A DNA stretch of 64,000 nt from Chitinophaga flava (GCF_003308995.1 NZ_QFFJ01000001.1:744001-808000), one strand, 5' to 3'; shown: positions 45,349-54,410, counted from the first letter of the stretch. The notes: generated by a model from the letters alone, not told the origin. Made by a program: numbers and translations.

Positions 45349-45449
45349 AATTACGAACTGTCAATTACGAATTAAAGCGAAGACTTTAGCTGTTGAATAG
45401 TACATACGCTAAGGTCTTCGCTTTAATTCGTAATTGATAATTCGTAATT
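45349..45449. repeat. Large inverted repeat (29-bp stem) between GMC and GH35 genes
   Basis: Arms at 45362-45390 and 45408-45436 are complementary over 29 bases with one G-U pair, with a 17-base loop. Outer copies of aattacgaa (45349-45357) and ttcgtaatt (45441-45449) extend the symmetry. The inner base cgaagacc is shared with other hairpins here. It can act as a terminator after the GMC gene or as a palindromic element. Confidence 0.85.
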
Positions 45450-45452
45450 ATC

Positions 45453-47150
45453 TTAAATATTTCCTTTTTTCAGTTCACTTACAGCATGATCGCATGCTCT
45501 CGCTGTTAATGCCATGTAGGTGATAGACGGGTTTACACAGGAAGAAGAAGCCATGCAGGAACCATCGGAAATGAACACATTTTTGGCAGCATGCACCTGA
45601 TTGAAACCATTGAGTACAGAGGTTTTGGGATCTTTACCCATACGTGCAGTACCCATTTCATGAATACAGTGTCCCGGAGGCGGAGCAGCATCATATCCAT
45701 GAACGTTTTTCAATCCGGCAGCTTCCAGCATTTCTTTCGCGCTCTCCTGCATATCCTTACGCATTGCCTTTTCATTTTCCTTGAACTCACAATCGATGTC
45801 GAGGGTAGCCAGTCCGTACTTATCTTTTTTCTCTTTGTTGAGTGATACCTTGTTTTCAAAGTATGGCAGGTGTTCGCCCCAGGAGCCAATGCCCATGCCC
45901 CATTTGCCGAGGCCGGTCTGTGCTTCCTTCAATGCCACTCCGATGCCGTCGAAGCTTTCACCCCTGTCTCTGCCGGCACCACCCTGGTAACCAAAGCCAC
46001 GTACATAATCCTTCTGTTTCGTTTGGTCATTGACGTTACGGAAACGCGGAATATAGATACCATTCGGACGACGGCCGCTGCTGTAATACTGGTCTTCAAA
46101 ACCGTCGAATTCACCACCGGCACCTACGCCAAAGTGATGGTCCATCAGGTTATGACCCAGCTGGCCACTGTCGTTGCCAAAGCCATTGGGGAATCTGTCG
46201 GACACAGAATTGAGCATGATCCAGGAAGTGCCCAGTGTGGACGCATTCAGGAAGATGATATTGGCATAGTATTCCACCGTTTGCAGGGTATGGGAGTCCA
46301 TCACCCTCACACCGGTAGCTTTACTTTTATCTTTATCATACAGTACTTCGAGTACGATGGAATCAGGGCGCAAGGTGAGATTGCCGGTAGCTGCGGCAGC
46401 AGGCAATGTTACACCGTTGCTGCTGAAATACCCTGTAAAAGGACAACCACGGGCACACATGCTACGATACTGGCAGGGGCCACGGCCGTTAAGTCCTTTG
46501 GTCAGGTGGGCAGCACGACCGATCGTCATGATACGATCGTTATACCTTTCCTTAATGCGGGCAGCCACGTGTTTTTCCAGGCAGTTCATTTCCATGGGTG
46601 GCAGAAAAACGCCGTCGGGCAACTGTGGCAGACCTTCGGCCTGTCCGCTCACACCGATATATTTTTCCACGTAGGCATACCAGGGTGCAATGTCTTTATA
46701 GCGGATGGGCCAGTCTACGCCATGTCCGTCTTTTGCATTGGCTTCAAAATCCAGATCACTCCAGCGATACACTTGGCGGCCCCACATCAGCGAGCGGCCG
46801 CCTACGTGATAACCACGCAGCCAGTTAAACGGCTTTACTTCGTTATAAGGGTTCTCTTTATCGTTTACCCAAAACTGTTGGGTAGCTTCATCAAAAGCAT
46901 AACAACGGCTTTGTATCGGGTGATTCTCCCGCATTTCGTTGCTGGTGTTCAGATGATGTTTAAACTCCCAGGGGTCCATGGTAGCGGTAGTATAGTCTTT
47001 GATATGCTCTACGTTGCGACCTCTTTCCAGCACCAGTGTCTTTAATCCTTTTTCGGTCAGTTCTTTGGCAGCCCAGCCACCGCTGATGCCGGAGCCGACT
47101 ACGATGGCATCGTATGTATTTTGTTGATCAGCTTTTATATTAAGATTCAT
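45453..47150 (-). CDS. GMC oxidoreductase, copy 1
   Basis: FAD-dependent sugar or alcohol dehydrogenase of the glucose-methanol-choline family, 565 residues. The FAD-binding dinucleotide fold is near the start (VVGSGISGGWAAKEL, about 17-31) and ARGCPFTGYF is a Cys-containing loop (about 235). HEMGTARMG and DGSCMASSSCVNPSITYMAL are the C-terminal active-site segments (His near 500, Asn near 545). It is paralogous to the next gene upstream, of identical length and very similar N-terminus. With the subunit-3-like protein at 49085 it probably forms a membrane-associated dehydrogenase, as in 3-keto-glycoside (LacA/LacC-type) systems. Confidence 0.9.
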   Translation of the reverse strand: MNLNIKADQQNTYDAIVVGSGISGGWAAKELTEKGLKTLVLERGRNVEHIKDYTTATMDPWEFKHHLNTSNEMRENHPIQSRCYAFDEATQQFWVNDKENPYNEVKPFNWLRGYHVGGRSLMWGRQVYRWSDLDFEANAKDGHGVDWPIRYKDIAPWYAYVEKYIGVSGQAEGLPQLPDGVFLPPMEMNCLEKHVAARIKERYNDRIMTIGRAAHLTKGLNGRGPCQYRSMCARGCPFTGYFSSNGVTLPAAAATGNLTLRPDSIVLEVLYDKDKSKATGVRVMDSHTLQTVEYYANIIFLNASTLGTSWIMLNSVSDRFPNGFGNDSGQLGHNLMDHHFGVGAGGEFDGFEDQYYSSGRRPNGIYIPRFRNVNDQTKQKDYVRGFGYQGGAGRDRGESFDGIGVALKEAQTGLGKWGMGIGSWGEHLPYFENKVSLNKEKKDKYGLATLDIDCEFKENEKAMRKDMQESAKEMLEAAGLKNVHGYDAAPPPGHCIHEMGTARMGKDPKTSVLNGFNQVHAAKNVFISDGSCMASSSCVNPSITYMALTARACDHAVSELKKGNI

Positions 47151-47217
47151 ACGTTCACTTTTGAGATTGGGTTACAGGAAGGAAGGCTGATGATAGATTT
47201 ATCTGATTTAAAATTTG

Positions 47218-47245
47218 AAATGCAGCGGAGCGACCCGCTGCATTT
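47218..47245 (-). terminator. Hairpin between the two GMC genes
   Basis: A perfect 11-bp stem aaatgcagcgg (47218-47228) / ccgctgcattt (47235-47245) with a 6-base loop lies about 65 bases after the copy-2 stop. A weak T-rich stretch (TTTCAAATTTT) follows on the minus strand. It may let copy 1 be expressed at a different level. Confidence 0.55.
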
Positions 47246-47310
47246 CTGTTCCTAAATTTTACTAAATCAAGATAATCGTATTCATATTAAAGTCTTCCAA
47301 AACTACATCA

Positions 47311-49008
47311 TTAAATGTTACCTTTCTTCAGTTCTTTCACGGCATAATCAGCTGCGCGGGCAGTGAGCGCCATGTAAGTGAGAGAAGGATTTACGCAGGC
47401 AGCAGAAGTCATGCAGGAACCATCTGTTACGAATACGTTTTTCACAGCGTGCATCTGGTTAAAGCCATTGAGCACAGACGTTTTAGGATCACGACCCATA
47501 CGTGCGGTACCCATTTCGTGGATAGCCATACCGGGGAAGGAACCGTTATCATATGTTTTAACGTTTTTGAGGCCTGCAGCTTCGAGCATTTCGGCAGCAT
47601 CGTTCATCATGTCTACCCTCATTTTCTTTTCGTTCTCTTTGAACTCGCAGTCGAATTTCAGTACCGGCTGGCCCCAGGCGTCTTTAACAGATTTGTCGAG
47701 CGTTACCATGTTATCTTCGTAAGGCAGACATTCTCCGAAGCCACCCAGTCCCATGCTCCATTTGCCTGGTTCTGTCAGCATTTCCTTGAAGTCTTTACCC
47801 ACACCCATTTCGGCGATACCACGGCTCCATCCGCCACGGCCTGCACCACCCTGATAACCGAAGCCACGTAAGTAATCACGTTTATCGTTACCGATATTCT
47901 GATAACGGGGAACGTAGATACCGTTGGCACGACGTCCGAAGAAATATTTATCATCATACCCTTCTGCAGTACCGGAGGCGCCGGTGCGGAAGTGGTGGTC
48001 CATCAGGTATTTGCCTAGTACACCGCTGTCGTTGCCCAAACCATTCGGGAAACGGGAAGAGGTAGAGTTGAGCATCACGAAGGTGGAACCGAGGGTAGAA
48101 CCATTGATGAAGATGATTTTAGCATAGTATTCCACCATTTCCTTGGTGTGTTTGTCGATCACGCGCACACCGGTGGCTTTGCCCTGTTTTTCGTCATAAA
48201 TCACGGAATTCACAATGGAATCCGGACGCAGGGTGAGATTACCGGTAGCCATGGCTGCCGGCAAGGTAGAAGACTGGGTGCTGAAATAAGCGCCAAACGG
48301 ACATCCGCGGCTGCACAGATTACGGAACTGGCAGCTGGTTCGGCCAGGCAGTGGCTGGGTAATGTTAGCCACACGGCCCATGGTGATGATACGGCCTTTA
48401 AACTTGCCTTCTACAGCTTTTTTCACGTCTTTCTCCACACAGTTCATTTCCATGGCAGGCATGAACTGGCCATCAGGCAGCTGTGGCAGCCCTTCGCGGG
48501 TACCGCTGATACCAGCAAATTTCTCTACATAGTCGTACCAGGGCGCAATTTCTTTATAACGGATAGGCCAGTCTACGGCGATACCATCTTTCAGGTTGGC
48601 TTCAAAATCCAGGTCACTCCAGCGATAAGACTGACGGCCCCACATAATGGATTTACCGCCTACGATATCGGGGCGGTACCAGTCGAATCTTTTTACTTCG
48701 TTATATGGGCTTTCTGAATCGTTGATCCAGAATTTTTCGTTGTGTTCACTATAAGGGTAGTCGCGGCTCAGTTTGGGATGGGTTTCGCGCTGGTCTACTG
48801 TCAGGCGGCCACGGTGTTTGAATTCCCAGGGATCTTTGGTGGCCGTGTCGTAATCTTTCACGTGTTCCAGTTGTTTACCACGGTCCAGCATCAACACCTT
48901 CAGCCCTTTTTCGGTCAGTTCTTTAGCAGCCCAGCCGCCGCTCACACCGGAGCCGATAACGATAGCATCGTAGGTATTCTGCTCCTGTGCTTTTATGTTT
49001 AAGTTCAT
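47311..49008 (-). CDS. GMC oxidoreductase, copy 2
   Basis: A 565-residue paralogue of copy 1 with the same motifs: VIGSGVSGGWAAKEL, SRGCPFGAYF, HEMGTARMG and DGSCMTSAACVNPSLTYMAL. Duplicates in tandem of the same length point to a recent gene duplication with divergence in the substrate region. It starts 76 bases after the subunit-3-like gene, its likely partner. No signal peptide is visible in either copy, so export would depend on the Tat signal of the partner. Confidence 0.9.
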   Translation of the reverse strand: MNLNIKAQEQNTYDAIVIGSGVSGGWAAKELTEKGLKVLMLDRGKQLEHVKDYDTATKDPWEFKHRGRLTVDQRETHPKLSRDYPYSEHNEKFWINDSESPYNEVKRFDWYRPDIVGGKSIMWGRQSYRWSDLDFEANLKDGIAVDWPIRYKEIAPWYDYVEKFAGISGTREGLPQLPDGQFMPAMEMNCVEKDVKKAVEGKFKGRIITMGRVANITQPLPGRTSCQFRNLCSRGCPFGAYFSTQSSTLPAAMATGNLTLRPDSIVNSVIYDEKQGKATGVRVIDKHTKEMVEYYAKIIFINGSTLGSTFVMLNSTSSRFPNGLGNDSGVLGKYLMDHHFRTGASGTAEGYDDKYFFGRRANGIYVPRYQNIGNDKRDYLRGFGYQGGAGRGGWSRGIAEMGVGKDFKEMLTEPGKWSMGLGGFGECLPYEDNMVTLDKSVKDAWGQPVLKFDCEFKENEKKMRVDMMNDAAEMLEAAGLKNVKTYDNGSFPGMAIHEMGTARMGRDPKTSVLNGFNQMHAVKNVFVTDGSCMTSAACVNPSLTYMALTARAADYAVKELKKGNI

Positions 49009-49084
49009 GTGAAGTCGTTTTGATTTGAAAGATAGAAATCAGGGGCCGACGGTTGTCGGCCAACGGCAAATGAGGGTGTTATGA

Positions 49085-49660
49085 TTAAACAGCCCAGGCT
49101 TTATCTCCTTTTTTATAAGGGATACAGCCTTCATATTTGCCCGGTACCGGTACATATCGCAATGCCTGTGTAGCACCTTCCTTAGAGGTGAAATAACCCA
49201 GCAATGTGAGTTCTTTCAGATACTGGAAGTAATGGGTAGGATCTCCTTCTTTCTTGTCTTTACGTTTGTTGTACTCCACACGCTCTTTATCAATCTGGGT
49301 GAGCAGTTCAGTACGTTGCTCCGGCGTGATGTCCATGAAGTTCTTTTTGAACTTCTGCTGGCTGGCAGTATCAATTTTTTTCAGGCCATCGAGGAAGATG
49401 TCCTGGTCCGCTTTTTTGTAGCAGTCATTCATCATTACCACAATGAACTCATCTACTTTTGCAGCTTTGGCACCAGGAGTACTGGTGGTGGGTATGATGG
49501 TTTCCGCGATTTCGGCCAGCAACACTTTGGTTTCAGGCTTGTTCAGATCATAGTTTTTCGGAGCGGAACCTGTGCAGCTCTCTAAAGCTGATAACGTGGA
49601 AGCGGAAATGGCAGTCCCCAACAAAATCGCCACATTCCTGATTGCGTCTCTTCTGTGCAT
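49085..49660 (-). CDS. Gluconate 2-dehydrogenase subunit 3-like protein
   Basis: A 191-residue small subunit of membrane dehydrogenases, from the ATG at 49658-49660 (MHRRDAIRN). The 13-residue longer frame is less likely. The N-terminus carries a twin-arginine-like RRDAIR followed by a hydrophobic stretch and LESCTG, a possible Tat lipoprotein signal. Family members escort GMC catalytic subunits through the Tat pathway. That fits the two GMC genes directly downstream. The cytochrome c subunit seen in other such operons is absent. Confidence 0.85.
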   Translation of the reverse strand: MHRRDAIRNVAILLGTAISASTLSALESCTGSAPKNYDLNKPETKVLLAEIAETIIPTTSTPGAKAAKVDEFIVVMMNDCYKKADQDIFLDGLKKIDTASQQKFKKNFMDITPEQRTELLTQIDKERVEYNKRKDKKEGDPTHYFQYLKELTLLGYFTSKEGATQALRYVPVPGKYEGCIPYKKGDKAWAV

Positions 49661-49760
49661 AAAATAGTAAAATTGATTTGACCTTCGGACAAGTTTCAAA
49701 AAAAAAATCTAAAAAACAAATAGAATATTGATGAAACGCCGGCTATGGATGCCGAACAGT

Positions 49761-49810
49761 AGAAAAAAACGAAGATCCGGGCAAATTATTATATGCCCGG
49801 ATCTTCGTTT
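49761..49810 (-). terminator. Terminator of the L,D-transpeptidase gene, CGAAGATC family
   Basis: A perfect 17-bp stem (49767-49783 / 49794-49810) with a 10-base loop is followed on the minus strand by a seven-T run. It lies about 30 bases after the L,D-transpeptidase stop. Confidence 0.88.
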
Positions 49811-49841
49811 GGTTGCAGTCAGTCAGGTGATTGGCCCGTAA

Positions 49842-50591
49842 CTACATAATATACTTGCCTTTATCGTCTACCAGGACAACCGGCAGACGGTGGTGTTTTT
49901 CGAAATAGTCGTACGCTGTTCTCAGCTCTGCCCATAATGCGGTGGAGGTGTTATCAGTCAGGGCGAAGTTGCTCAGATAGTCGACAGAACGGGGATTTCC
50001 AAACTTCACCGGGAACACATGCACGGGGATAAAGTCCTGACCAGCATTTTTAGCGTTGACAGCCAGGATATACACTTCATCAATAAACTCATCTGTCAGC
50101 GGGATACAACCCACTGTGATGCAGTTGCCGTGGATATAGATTTCACCACCTGGTTTTTTCTGATCGCTCAGGATGCGGTCGGAGAAGTTGGGATAGTTGA
50201 TACCCAGTGACAGGTGATAACTACTGTTGGGATTGAAATCATTGATATAATAGAAGCCTTCCGGCACCTGACGGTCGCCCTCTTTTCTTTTGGGGCCCAT
50301 TTTACCGGAGAGCGTACACACCCGGTAAGATTTAAACAGGCGGAAAGTATCTGTAGCACTGTTTTTTACCCAGATTTCCATTTCACTGTCCAGCTTGAAA
50401 GAGCGGACAAATATATATTTGGCGGGGTACGTCAATCCTTTTTTGGCGAATTCCCTTTTCAGCATTTCTTCTTTTTCCCGGTAGGCCTCCCCTACTTTAG
50501 GGAACATTTTCTGGTTCTCCAGGAATGATTGTTGTGCCGAGAGGGTACCCACGCCCAACAGCATCATGACCAAAACTACAAGTCGCTTCAT
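49842..50591 (-). CDS. L,D-transpeptidase (YkuD family)
   Basis: A secreted 249-residue peptidoglycan cross-linking or anchoring enzyme of the YkuD/YafK kind. The signal peptide is MKRLVVLVMMLLGVGTLSAQ. The catalytic motif is EIYIHGNCITVGCIPLTDE (about 150-168): His, Gly and the nucleophilic Cys of HGxxxxxGC, with Asn-Cys-Ile-Thr in place of the usual S-H-G-C-I-R form. A second Cys (C in HGNC) is unusual. YafK-type members use this spacing. Two small secreted/membrane genes precede it. Confidence 0.85.
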   Translation of the reverse strand: MKRLVVLVMMLLGVGTLSAQQSFLENQKMFPKVGEAYREKEEMLKREFAKKGLTYPAKYIFVRSFKLDSEMEIWVKNSATDTFRLFKSYRVCTLSGKMGPKRKEGDRQVPEGFYYINDFNPNSSYHLSLGINYPNFSDRILSDQKKPGGEIYIHGNCITVGCIPLTDEFIDEVYILAVNAKNAGQDFIPVHVFPVKFGNPRSVDYLSNFALTDNTSTALWAELRTAYDYFEKHHRLPVVLVDDKGKYIM

Positions 50592-50619
50592 ATCTGATTT
50601 TCACAAAATTTTAAGATTC

Positions 50620-50808
50620 TCACACCAGGTTTATGTAGGCAAGATAAAACAATAAGAGCGCAAAAATAAAATATATTACCAGACTTACCTTTCTGCTAGC
50701 TATCTTCAAAATGTAATGTTGATGCCCCTGATAGATAAGAATCGCGGTAAATGCCTGAAAAATCCCTCCTAATAAAAACAGTATTCCAAACAGCGTTTGT
50801 AAGCTCAT
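50620..50808 (-). CDS. Small two-helix membrane protein (unknown)
   Basis: A 62-residue protein with two hydrophobic segments (about 4-25 and 43-60) separated by a polar stretch with HQHY and RK. No family is recognised. It lies 28 bases before the L,D-transpeptidase gene on the same strand. Confidence 0.5.
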   Translation of the reverse strand: MSLQTLFGILFLLGGIFQAFTAILIYQGHQHYILKIASRKVSLVIYFIFALLLFYLAYINLV

Positions 50809-50869
50809 AAAAAAAACGGAACGGTTAGCAGTAATATTGTACCGTAAAGTTACACGATAATTGTTTTTT

Positions 50870-51688
50870 TCAGAGCCTCACCCATTCCAGTTTAACAGTT
50901 TCTCCGTTGACTCCGCCGCTGAAAGTGGCGCTCACAGGGTATTTATCTGCATTATAAGTATAGGAATAATTATGGATGACCGCACTGGAAGCGCCCTCGA
51001 TGCTGATTTTTTCAGATAAAATATTGTGGACAGACAGGTTGGCGGCGGTCGCATCCAGTACATAGGCCAGTTCGGGACGCAACTGTTGCGGGTTTTGTCC
51101 GTTGTCGTAGTTATAAGTAACAGAAGATGTCATCTGAAAGTCTTCTCTTCCCGGTTGTTTACCGAAGTTGTCCATACGAGTTACGTCGCCATGCTGATCC
51201 CAGGAATACAGCTGATAGCCACTGATTTCCCAGGCACTGGTGGCAGGATTAAGGGCCAGATGGTAGCGGGTGCTGATTTTTCCATCGGCATTAAATGCCA
51301 GGGAGTCGATGGTGTACACTGCATTATTGCGATAGTAGCTGATTTTACGGACCTGGTTACCTGATGGGGCATATTCCAGGGTGGTATTCAGGTCGCCGGT
51401 GAGAGCTGTCCCGTCTTCAGTGGAAAAGGTTTTCAAGAGGTGGCCGTTTTCATACATCGGCAGTAATATATCCTGGTAAGCAGCATCCTCTGACTGATGT
51501 ACCCGGATAAGCTTACGGAGGGATTTGTCTGCATTATACTCCAGCGTGGTATGGCCTGCAGGAGAAGAGATTTTATACAGATAAGTGCCTCCGGGAGTGC
51601 CTTTGTCTGCACGGAAGGCTGTAGTACATGCCAGGGTGGCTACCAACATGGCACGGGAAACCCAATGGGTGTAATTGTGGCTGAGCAT
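50870..51688 (-). CDS. Secreted protein with YD/RHS-like repeats (unknown)
   Basis: A 272-residue protein with an N-terminal hydrophobic segment (about 8-24), probably a signal. The rest is made of beta-rich repeats with motifs such as LEYNADKSLRKLIRV, LAFNADGKIST, VTYNYDNGQN and YTYNADKYPVSA, which resemble the Y-D/N repeats of RHS-like or DUF4595-like proteins. It may fold as a small beta-sheet cage or a surface protein. No specific function can be assigned. Confidence 0.6.
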   Translation of the reverse strand: MLSHNYTHWVSRAMLVATLACTTAFRADKGTPGGTYLYKISSPAGHTTLEYNADKSLRKLIRVHQSEDAAYQDILLPMYENGHLLKTFSTEDGTALTGDLNTTLEYAPSGNQVRKISYYRNNAVYTIDSLAFNADGKISTRYHLALNPATSAWEISGYQLYSWDQHGDVTRMDNFGKQPGREDFQMTSSVTYNYDNGQNPQQLRPELAYVLDATAANLSVHNILSEKISIEGASSAVIHNYSYTYNADKYPVSATFSGGVNGETVKLEWVRL

Positions 51689-52031
51689 AGGTATGATATT
51701 TTTTAAATTAAAATGCTAAAGAAATGGTCAGTGGACCCAGGTTAAAATAAAGTCGGCATTAATCAATCATATCTACGGAAAAAAACATGAAAAGGTTTTA
51801 ATAAAATATATTTATTTATTATACATATTAATAAAGCAAGCACAGCCTTACAAAGATATTTCAGACTAACAGACTCATCCGGATAGAAAAACCGGTGGAA
51901 AGTGGATCATAAAAAACCCGCACCAAATGGTGCGGGTCACGCGTTGAATTGTTGTAGCCTTCCGGCGACTTTGAGGGAATTCAATAGAAATTGTAACAAA
52001 CAGTGGTCGTAAGGCCTTGGCCGACGATAAT
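51689..52031. other. Intergenic region with the hppD terminator
   Basis: 343 bases without a convincing gene; AT-rich (51770-51850). It contains the terminator of hppD at 51911-51937 and the upstream region of the secreted-protein gene. Confidence 0.7.
51911..51937 (-). terminator. Terminator of the hppD transcript
   Basis: A 9-bp stem acccgcacc / ggtgcgggt with an aaat loop is followed on the minus strand by TTTTTT. It lies about 95 bases after the hppD stop codon. Confidence 0.85.
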
Positions 52032-53162
52032 TTATAAGTTACCGCGCAGCGCTTGTTCTCTTTCGATGGCTTCAAACAAAGCTTTAAAGTTGCCTTTACC
52101 GAAAGACTGGGCGCCTTTGCGCTGGATAATCTCAAAAAATACAGTTGGTCTGTCCTGAATAGGTTTGGTGAAGATCTGCAGCAGATATCCTTCATCATCA
52201 CGGTCTATCAGGATGCCCAGTTTACGCAGCGGAGCAATATCTTCATCGATCTTACCTACTCTGTCCAGCACGGTATCATAGTAGCTGCCAGGAACAGTGA
52301 GGAATTCCACGCCGCGGGCCTGGAGCTCAGACACGGTTTCTATAATATTGTTGGTAGCGATGGCTACGTGTTGTACACCAGGGCCACCGTAGAAGTCCAG
52401 ATACTCTTCGATCTGTGATTTCTTTTTACCTTCAGCGGGCTCATTAATCGGGAATTTCACACGGCCGTTGCCATTGCTCATCACCTTACTCATGAGTGCC
52501 GAGTATTCGGTAGAGATATCGCTGTCGTCGAAGGAGATCAGGTTTTTGAAGCCCATGGTACGTTCGTAGAAAGATACCCAGGTATTCATTTCATTCCATC
52601 CTACGTTACCTACGCAGTGGTCTACGTACTGCAGGCCTGTTTCAGTAGGATTGTATACTGTTTTCCACTCCTTGTAACCTGGCAGGAACGGACCATTGTA
52701 GTTTTTACGTTCGATGAACAGGTGTACGGTATCACCATAGGTACGGATACCGCTGCGCACCACTTCGCCGAACTCGTCTTTTTCCACTACCGGCTCCAGG
52801 AAAGGCTCTGCTCCTCTTTTTACAGTTTCTTCAAATGCAGAACGGGCGTCATCTACCCAAAGCGCCAGTACTTTCACACCATCGCCGTGTTTGGCTACGT
52901 GCCGGGCGACTTCACTATCAGGCACTAAAGAAGTAGTTAACACAAAGCGCAGTTTGTTCTGCACCAGCACATAGGAAGCCCTGTCTTTTACGCCTGTTTC
53001 CGGGCCTGCATAAGCCACAGACTGAAAACCGAAGGCGGTCTTGTAATAATGGGCTGCCTGTTTGGCGTTTCCTACGTAAAATTCAACATAATCGGTACCG
53101 TTCAGTGGTAAGAAATCCTGCTGACCGGTTACATTGGAAGCGTTTGCTACTGCGGTTTCCAT
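52032..53162 (-). CDS. hppD: 4-Hydroxyphenylpyruvate dioxygenase
   Basis: Non-heme iron enzyme converting 4-hydroxyphenylpyruvate to homogentisate in tyrosine breakdown, 376 residues. Two vicinal-oxygen-chelate halves are seen. Iron ligands are in the segments YVDHCVGNV (His near 175), GVQHVAIATNN (His near 255) and FFEIIQR (Glu near 340). The conserved Q-S-F-G-K-G-N-F-K-A-L-F-E-A-I-E tail is present. It is downstream of hmgA, the next enzyme, by 90 bases of GT-rich sequence. Confidence 0.96.
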   Translation of the reverse strand: METAVANASNVTGQQDFLPLNGTDYVEFYVGNAKQAAHYYKTAFGFQSVAYAGPETGVKDRASYVLVQNKLRFVLTTSLVPDSEVARHVAKHGDGVKVLALWVDDARSAFEETVKRGAEPFLEPVVEKDEFGEVVRSGIRTYGDTVHLFIERKNYNGPFLPGYKEWKTVYNPTETGLQYVDHCVGNVGWNEMNTWVSFYERTMGFKNLISFDDSDISTEYSALMSKVMSNGNGRVKFPINEPAEGKKKSQIEEYLDFYGGPGVQHVAIATNNIIETVSELQARGVEFLTVPGSYYDTVLDRVGKIDEDIAPLRKLGILIDRDDEGYLLQIFTKPIQDRPTVFFEIIQRKGAQSFGKGNFKALFEAIEREQALRGNL

Positions 53163-53192
53163 AAATTCAGTTTTTTAGATTTTTGTTGTTAG

Positions 53193-53220
53193 TTGTTTTG
53201 GTGTTGTTTGTTTTGGTGTT
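53193..53220 (-). repeat. GT-rich repeated motif (TTGTTTTGGTGTT, two copies) before hppD
   Basis: Copies at 53193-53205 and 53208-53220 on the plus strand, 15 bases apart, equal AACACCAAAACAA on the coding strand. Similar copies lie before hmgA (54432-54445, 54450-54463). Confidence 0.6.
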
Positions 53221-53252
53221 TGTCTGTGTATTTTAATGTGTTGTTATTCTTC

Positions 53253-54410
53253 CTATTCTGCCCAGCTCATGACATAACCTCCGTCTTCTATGCCCAGCGC
53301 TGCTTCTGTGATCTGTAACGGATGAAAGGTATCTACCATTACGGCCAGCTCTTTGGTTTCTCTGGCACCAATGCTTTTTTCCACGGCTCCAGGATGAGGT
53401 CCATGCGGAATTCCTGCGGGGTGCAGGGTGATCATTCCGCGGGTAACATGTTTACGGCTCATAAAATCACCGTCTACATAATACAATACTTCATCACTGT
53501 CGATATTGCTGTGGTTATAAGGCGCCGGGATGGCCTGCGGGTGGTAATCGAACAGACGCGGACAGAAAGAGCAAACCACAAAATTGTTGCCTTCAAATGT
53601 CTGATGTACCGGCGGTGGCTGGTGTACACGCCCGGTAATAGGCTCAAAGTCGTGGATGGAAAAGGCAAACGGATATTCGCAACCATCCCATCCCACCACA
53701 TCAAAAGGATGATGTTTGTAGTGGATTGGATAGATCACGCCTTTCTTTTTTATACGGATCAGGAAATCGCCTTCCTGGTCGATTGTTTCCAGGTTTTGCG
53801 GCTGCCTGATATCTCTTTCGCAGAAGGGGGCATGTTCCAGCAGCTGACCGTATTTGCTCAGATATCTTTTGGGATAACGGAGAGGGCTAAACGATTCTAC
53901 AATAAACAGACGGTTATTTTCTGTTGCAAAAGAAATCTGGTAGATAGTACCGCGTGGAATCACGAGGTAATCACCGTAACCAAACTCCAGCTGGCCGTAC
54001 TGTGTACGAAGCACGCCCTTGCCTTCATGTACAAATATCATTTCATCCGCATCGGCATTTTTATAGAAGTAATCTTCCATGCTTTTGCGGGGTGCTGCCA
54101 GTACAATATGCAGGTCGTTGTTGACCAGCACGGCTTTGCGGCTTTGCAGGAAATCATTTTCCGGCTGTATGTTGAAGCCCTGGAAACTGCGGTGTTTCAG
54201 CATTTTTTCTTCCGCCACCTTGGGAGCTACTGAATAAGGCTCATCTACCTTTACGATTTCTGTAGGCGGATGGCAGTGGTATAAGAGGCTGGAATGGGAA
54301 GAAAAACCTTCCGTTGAAAACAGCTGTTCCGAATACAGTCCCCCGTCCGGCTTGCGAAACTGGGTATGGCGTTTATGAGGTATTTGTCCAAGTTTATGAT
54401 AATGTGGCAT
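53253..54410 (-). CDS. hmgA: Homogentisate 1,2-dioxygenase
   Basis: Iron dioxygenase opening homogentisate to maleylacetoacetate, 385 residues. The protein begins MPHYHKLGQIPHKRHTQFRK and has HCHPPTEI, a cupin segment with EGKGVLRTQYGQLEFGYGDY, and iron-ligand regions in HPHGPHPG-like stretches (IPHGPHPGA). It is shorter than the human enzyme (445) and belongs to the bacterial compact type. It is upstream of hppD in the same direction, and no fumarylacetoacetase is in the window. Confidence 0.93.
   Translation of the reverse strand: MPHYHKLGQIPHKRHTQFRKPDGGLYSEQLFSTEGFSSHSSLLYHCHPPTEIVKVDEPYSVAPKVAEEKMLKHRSFQGFNIQPENDFLQSRKAVLVNNDLHIVLAAPRKSMEDYFYKNADADEMIFVHEGKGVLRTQYGQLEFGYGDYLVIPRGTIYQISFATENNRLFIVESFSPLRYPKRYLSKYGQLLEHAPFCERDIRQPQNLETIDQEGDFLIRIKKKGVIYPIHYKHHPFDVVGWDGCEYPFAFSIHDFEPITGRVHQPPPVHQTFEGNNFVVCSFCPRLFDYHPQAIPAPYNHSNIDSDEVLYYVDGDFMSRKHVTRGMITLHPAGIPHGPHPGAVEKSIGARETKELAVMVDTFHPLQITEAALGIEDGGYVMSWAE

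Noticed and set aside
45870..47045. A 391-residue frame on the plus strand
   Set aside because: It mirrors the GMC oxidoreductase gene on the other strand, which has strong family motifs.
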